The position numbers and the translations under genes are program-made. A stretch of DNA of 64,000 nucleotides from Gimesia algae (GTDB lineage Bacteria; Planctomycetota; Planctomycetia; Planctomycetales; Planctomycetaceae), in assembly GCF_007746795.1 (NCBI RefSeq), contig NZ_CP036343.1, positions 3,089,369 through 3,153,368 of the forward strand, written 5' to 3'. The notes under the pieces were generated by a model that saw only the letters and a program-made list of their open reading frames with translations, was not told the origin of the DNA and did not search any database. Shown here piece after piece: positions 63,926-64,000 of this stretch (the stretch's first letter is position 1; every line of letters starts with the position of its first letter).

Positions 63926-64000
63926 ATGCAGAGATTATTCATCTGTGTTCCATTCGTCATCTGCACTCTCATGTGTCTGCCTGCGTTCTCAGCAGAATCT
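63926..64000 (+). CDS. Exported protein, N-terminus only (runs off the window)
   Basis: An ATG at 63926, preceded by GAAGGTAA, opens a frame that is still open at the end of the window. The 25 visible residues, beginning MQRLFICVPFVICTLMCLPA and ending FSAES, are a complete signal peptide with likely cleavage at FSA-ES. Identity unknown. It is 72 bp after the NPCBM gene in the same direction, so probably the next gene of the operon. Confidence 0.7.
   Translation, partial: MQRLFICVPFVICTLMCLPAFSAES

Overview
The window looks like chromosomal DNA of a planctomycete, probably close to Gimesia (formerly Planctomyces maris). The support is the moderate GC content, a DUF1549/DUF1553 plus DUF1501 gene pair, DUF1080 and NPCBM proteins, Tat-exported proteins, LPS-core genes (lpxD, lpxI), a mitochondrial-type EF-G together with a second EF-G-like GTPase, and many long proteins with no recognised domain. 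The genus is inferred from gene content, not from a search. I see no rRNA, tRNA, CRISPR array, prophage or intact insertion sequence.

Layout. 1-2600: the suf Fe-S assembly locus on the minus strand (sufR-like regulator, sufC, 5' part of sufB), with a perfect 11-bp inverted repeat upstream of the regulator. 2.9-6 kb: sodium:alanine-type symporter, universal stress protein and a DUF1080 exported protein. 6.4-14.8 kb: mostly single genes (Tat-exported protein, TIM-barrel isomerase, HTH+EIIA regulator, BshB1-like deacetylase, PP2C phosphatase, GT-C-like membrane protein, putative lipoprotein). 14.8-18.2 kb: chorismate mutase, lpxD, lpxI and a small FHA protein. 18.8-24.1 kb: pyruvate phosphate dikinase and EF-G, each followed by a hairpin. 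24.2-27.6 kb: DapA-like lyase, CitG-like and PTPS-like gene pair, thioredoxin-TPR protein. 27.6-37.1 kb: a minus-strand three-gene set encoding an ExbB/TolQ-like channel and two long ExbD-like proteins, divergent from a 1337-residue protein with no recognised domain. 37.2-46.8 kb: EF-G-like GTPase, membrane protein, DUF1549/DUF1501 pair, PQQ-type beta-propeller, prephenate dehydrogenase. 46.9-49.8 kb: a PurS-PurS-PurL fusion. 50.2-64 kb: a long operon MoxR - DUF58 - BatA/VWA - VWA - DUF4175-like - coiled-coil - unknown - NPCBM - truncated exported protein.

Three things stand out. (1) The ExbB/ExbD-like set: one ExbD-like protein keeps the membrane aspartate expected for proton-driven motors, its partner has alanine there, and the periplasmic parts seem to share a repeated domain. 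This suggests an asymmetric PMF-driven envelope machine and is the best candidate here for an undescribed system. (2) A MITE-like element of exactly 82 bp with ~25-bp imperfect terminal inverted repeats, in three intergenic copies plus one degenerate copy. (3) The MoxR/Bat-like operon, which extends well beyond the classical Bat set with several exported or membrane proteins.

Start codons were chosen from Shine-Dalgarno matches, signal peptides and domain boundaries; doubtful ones are flagged. All family calls were made by eye from motifs and length.
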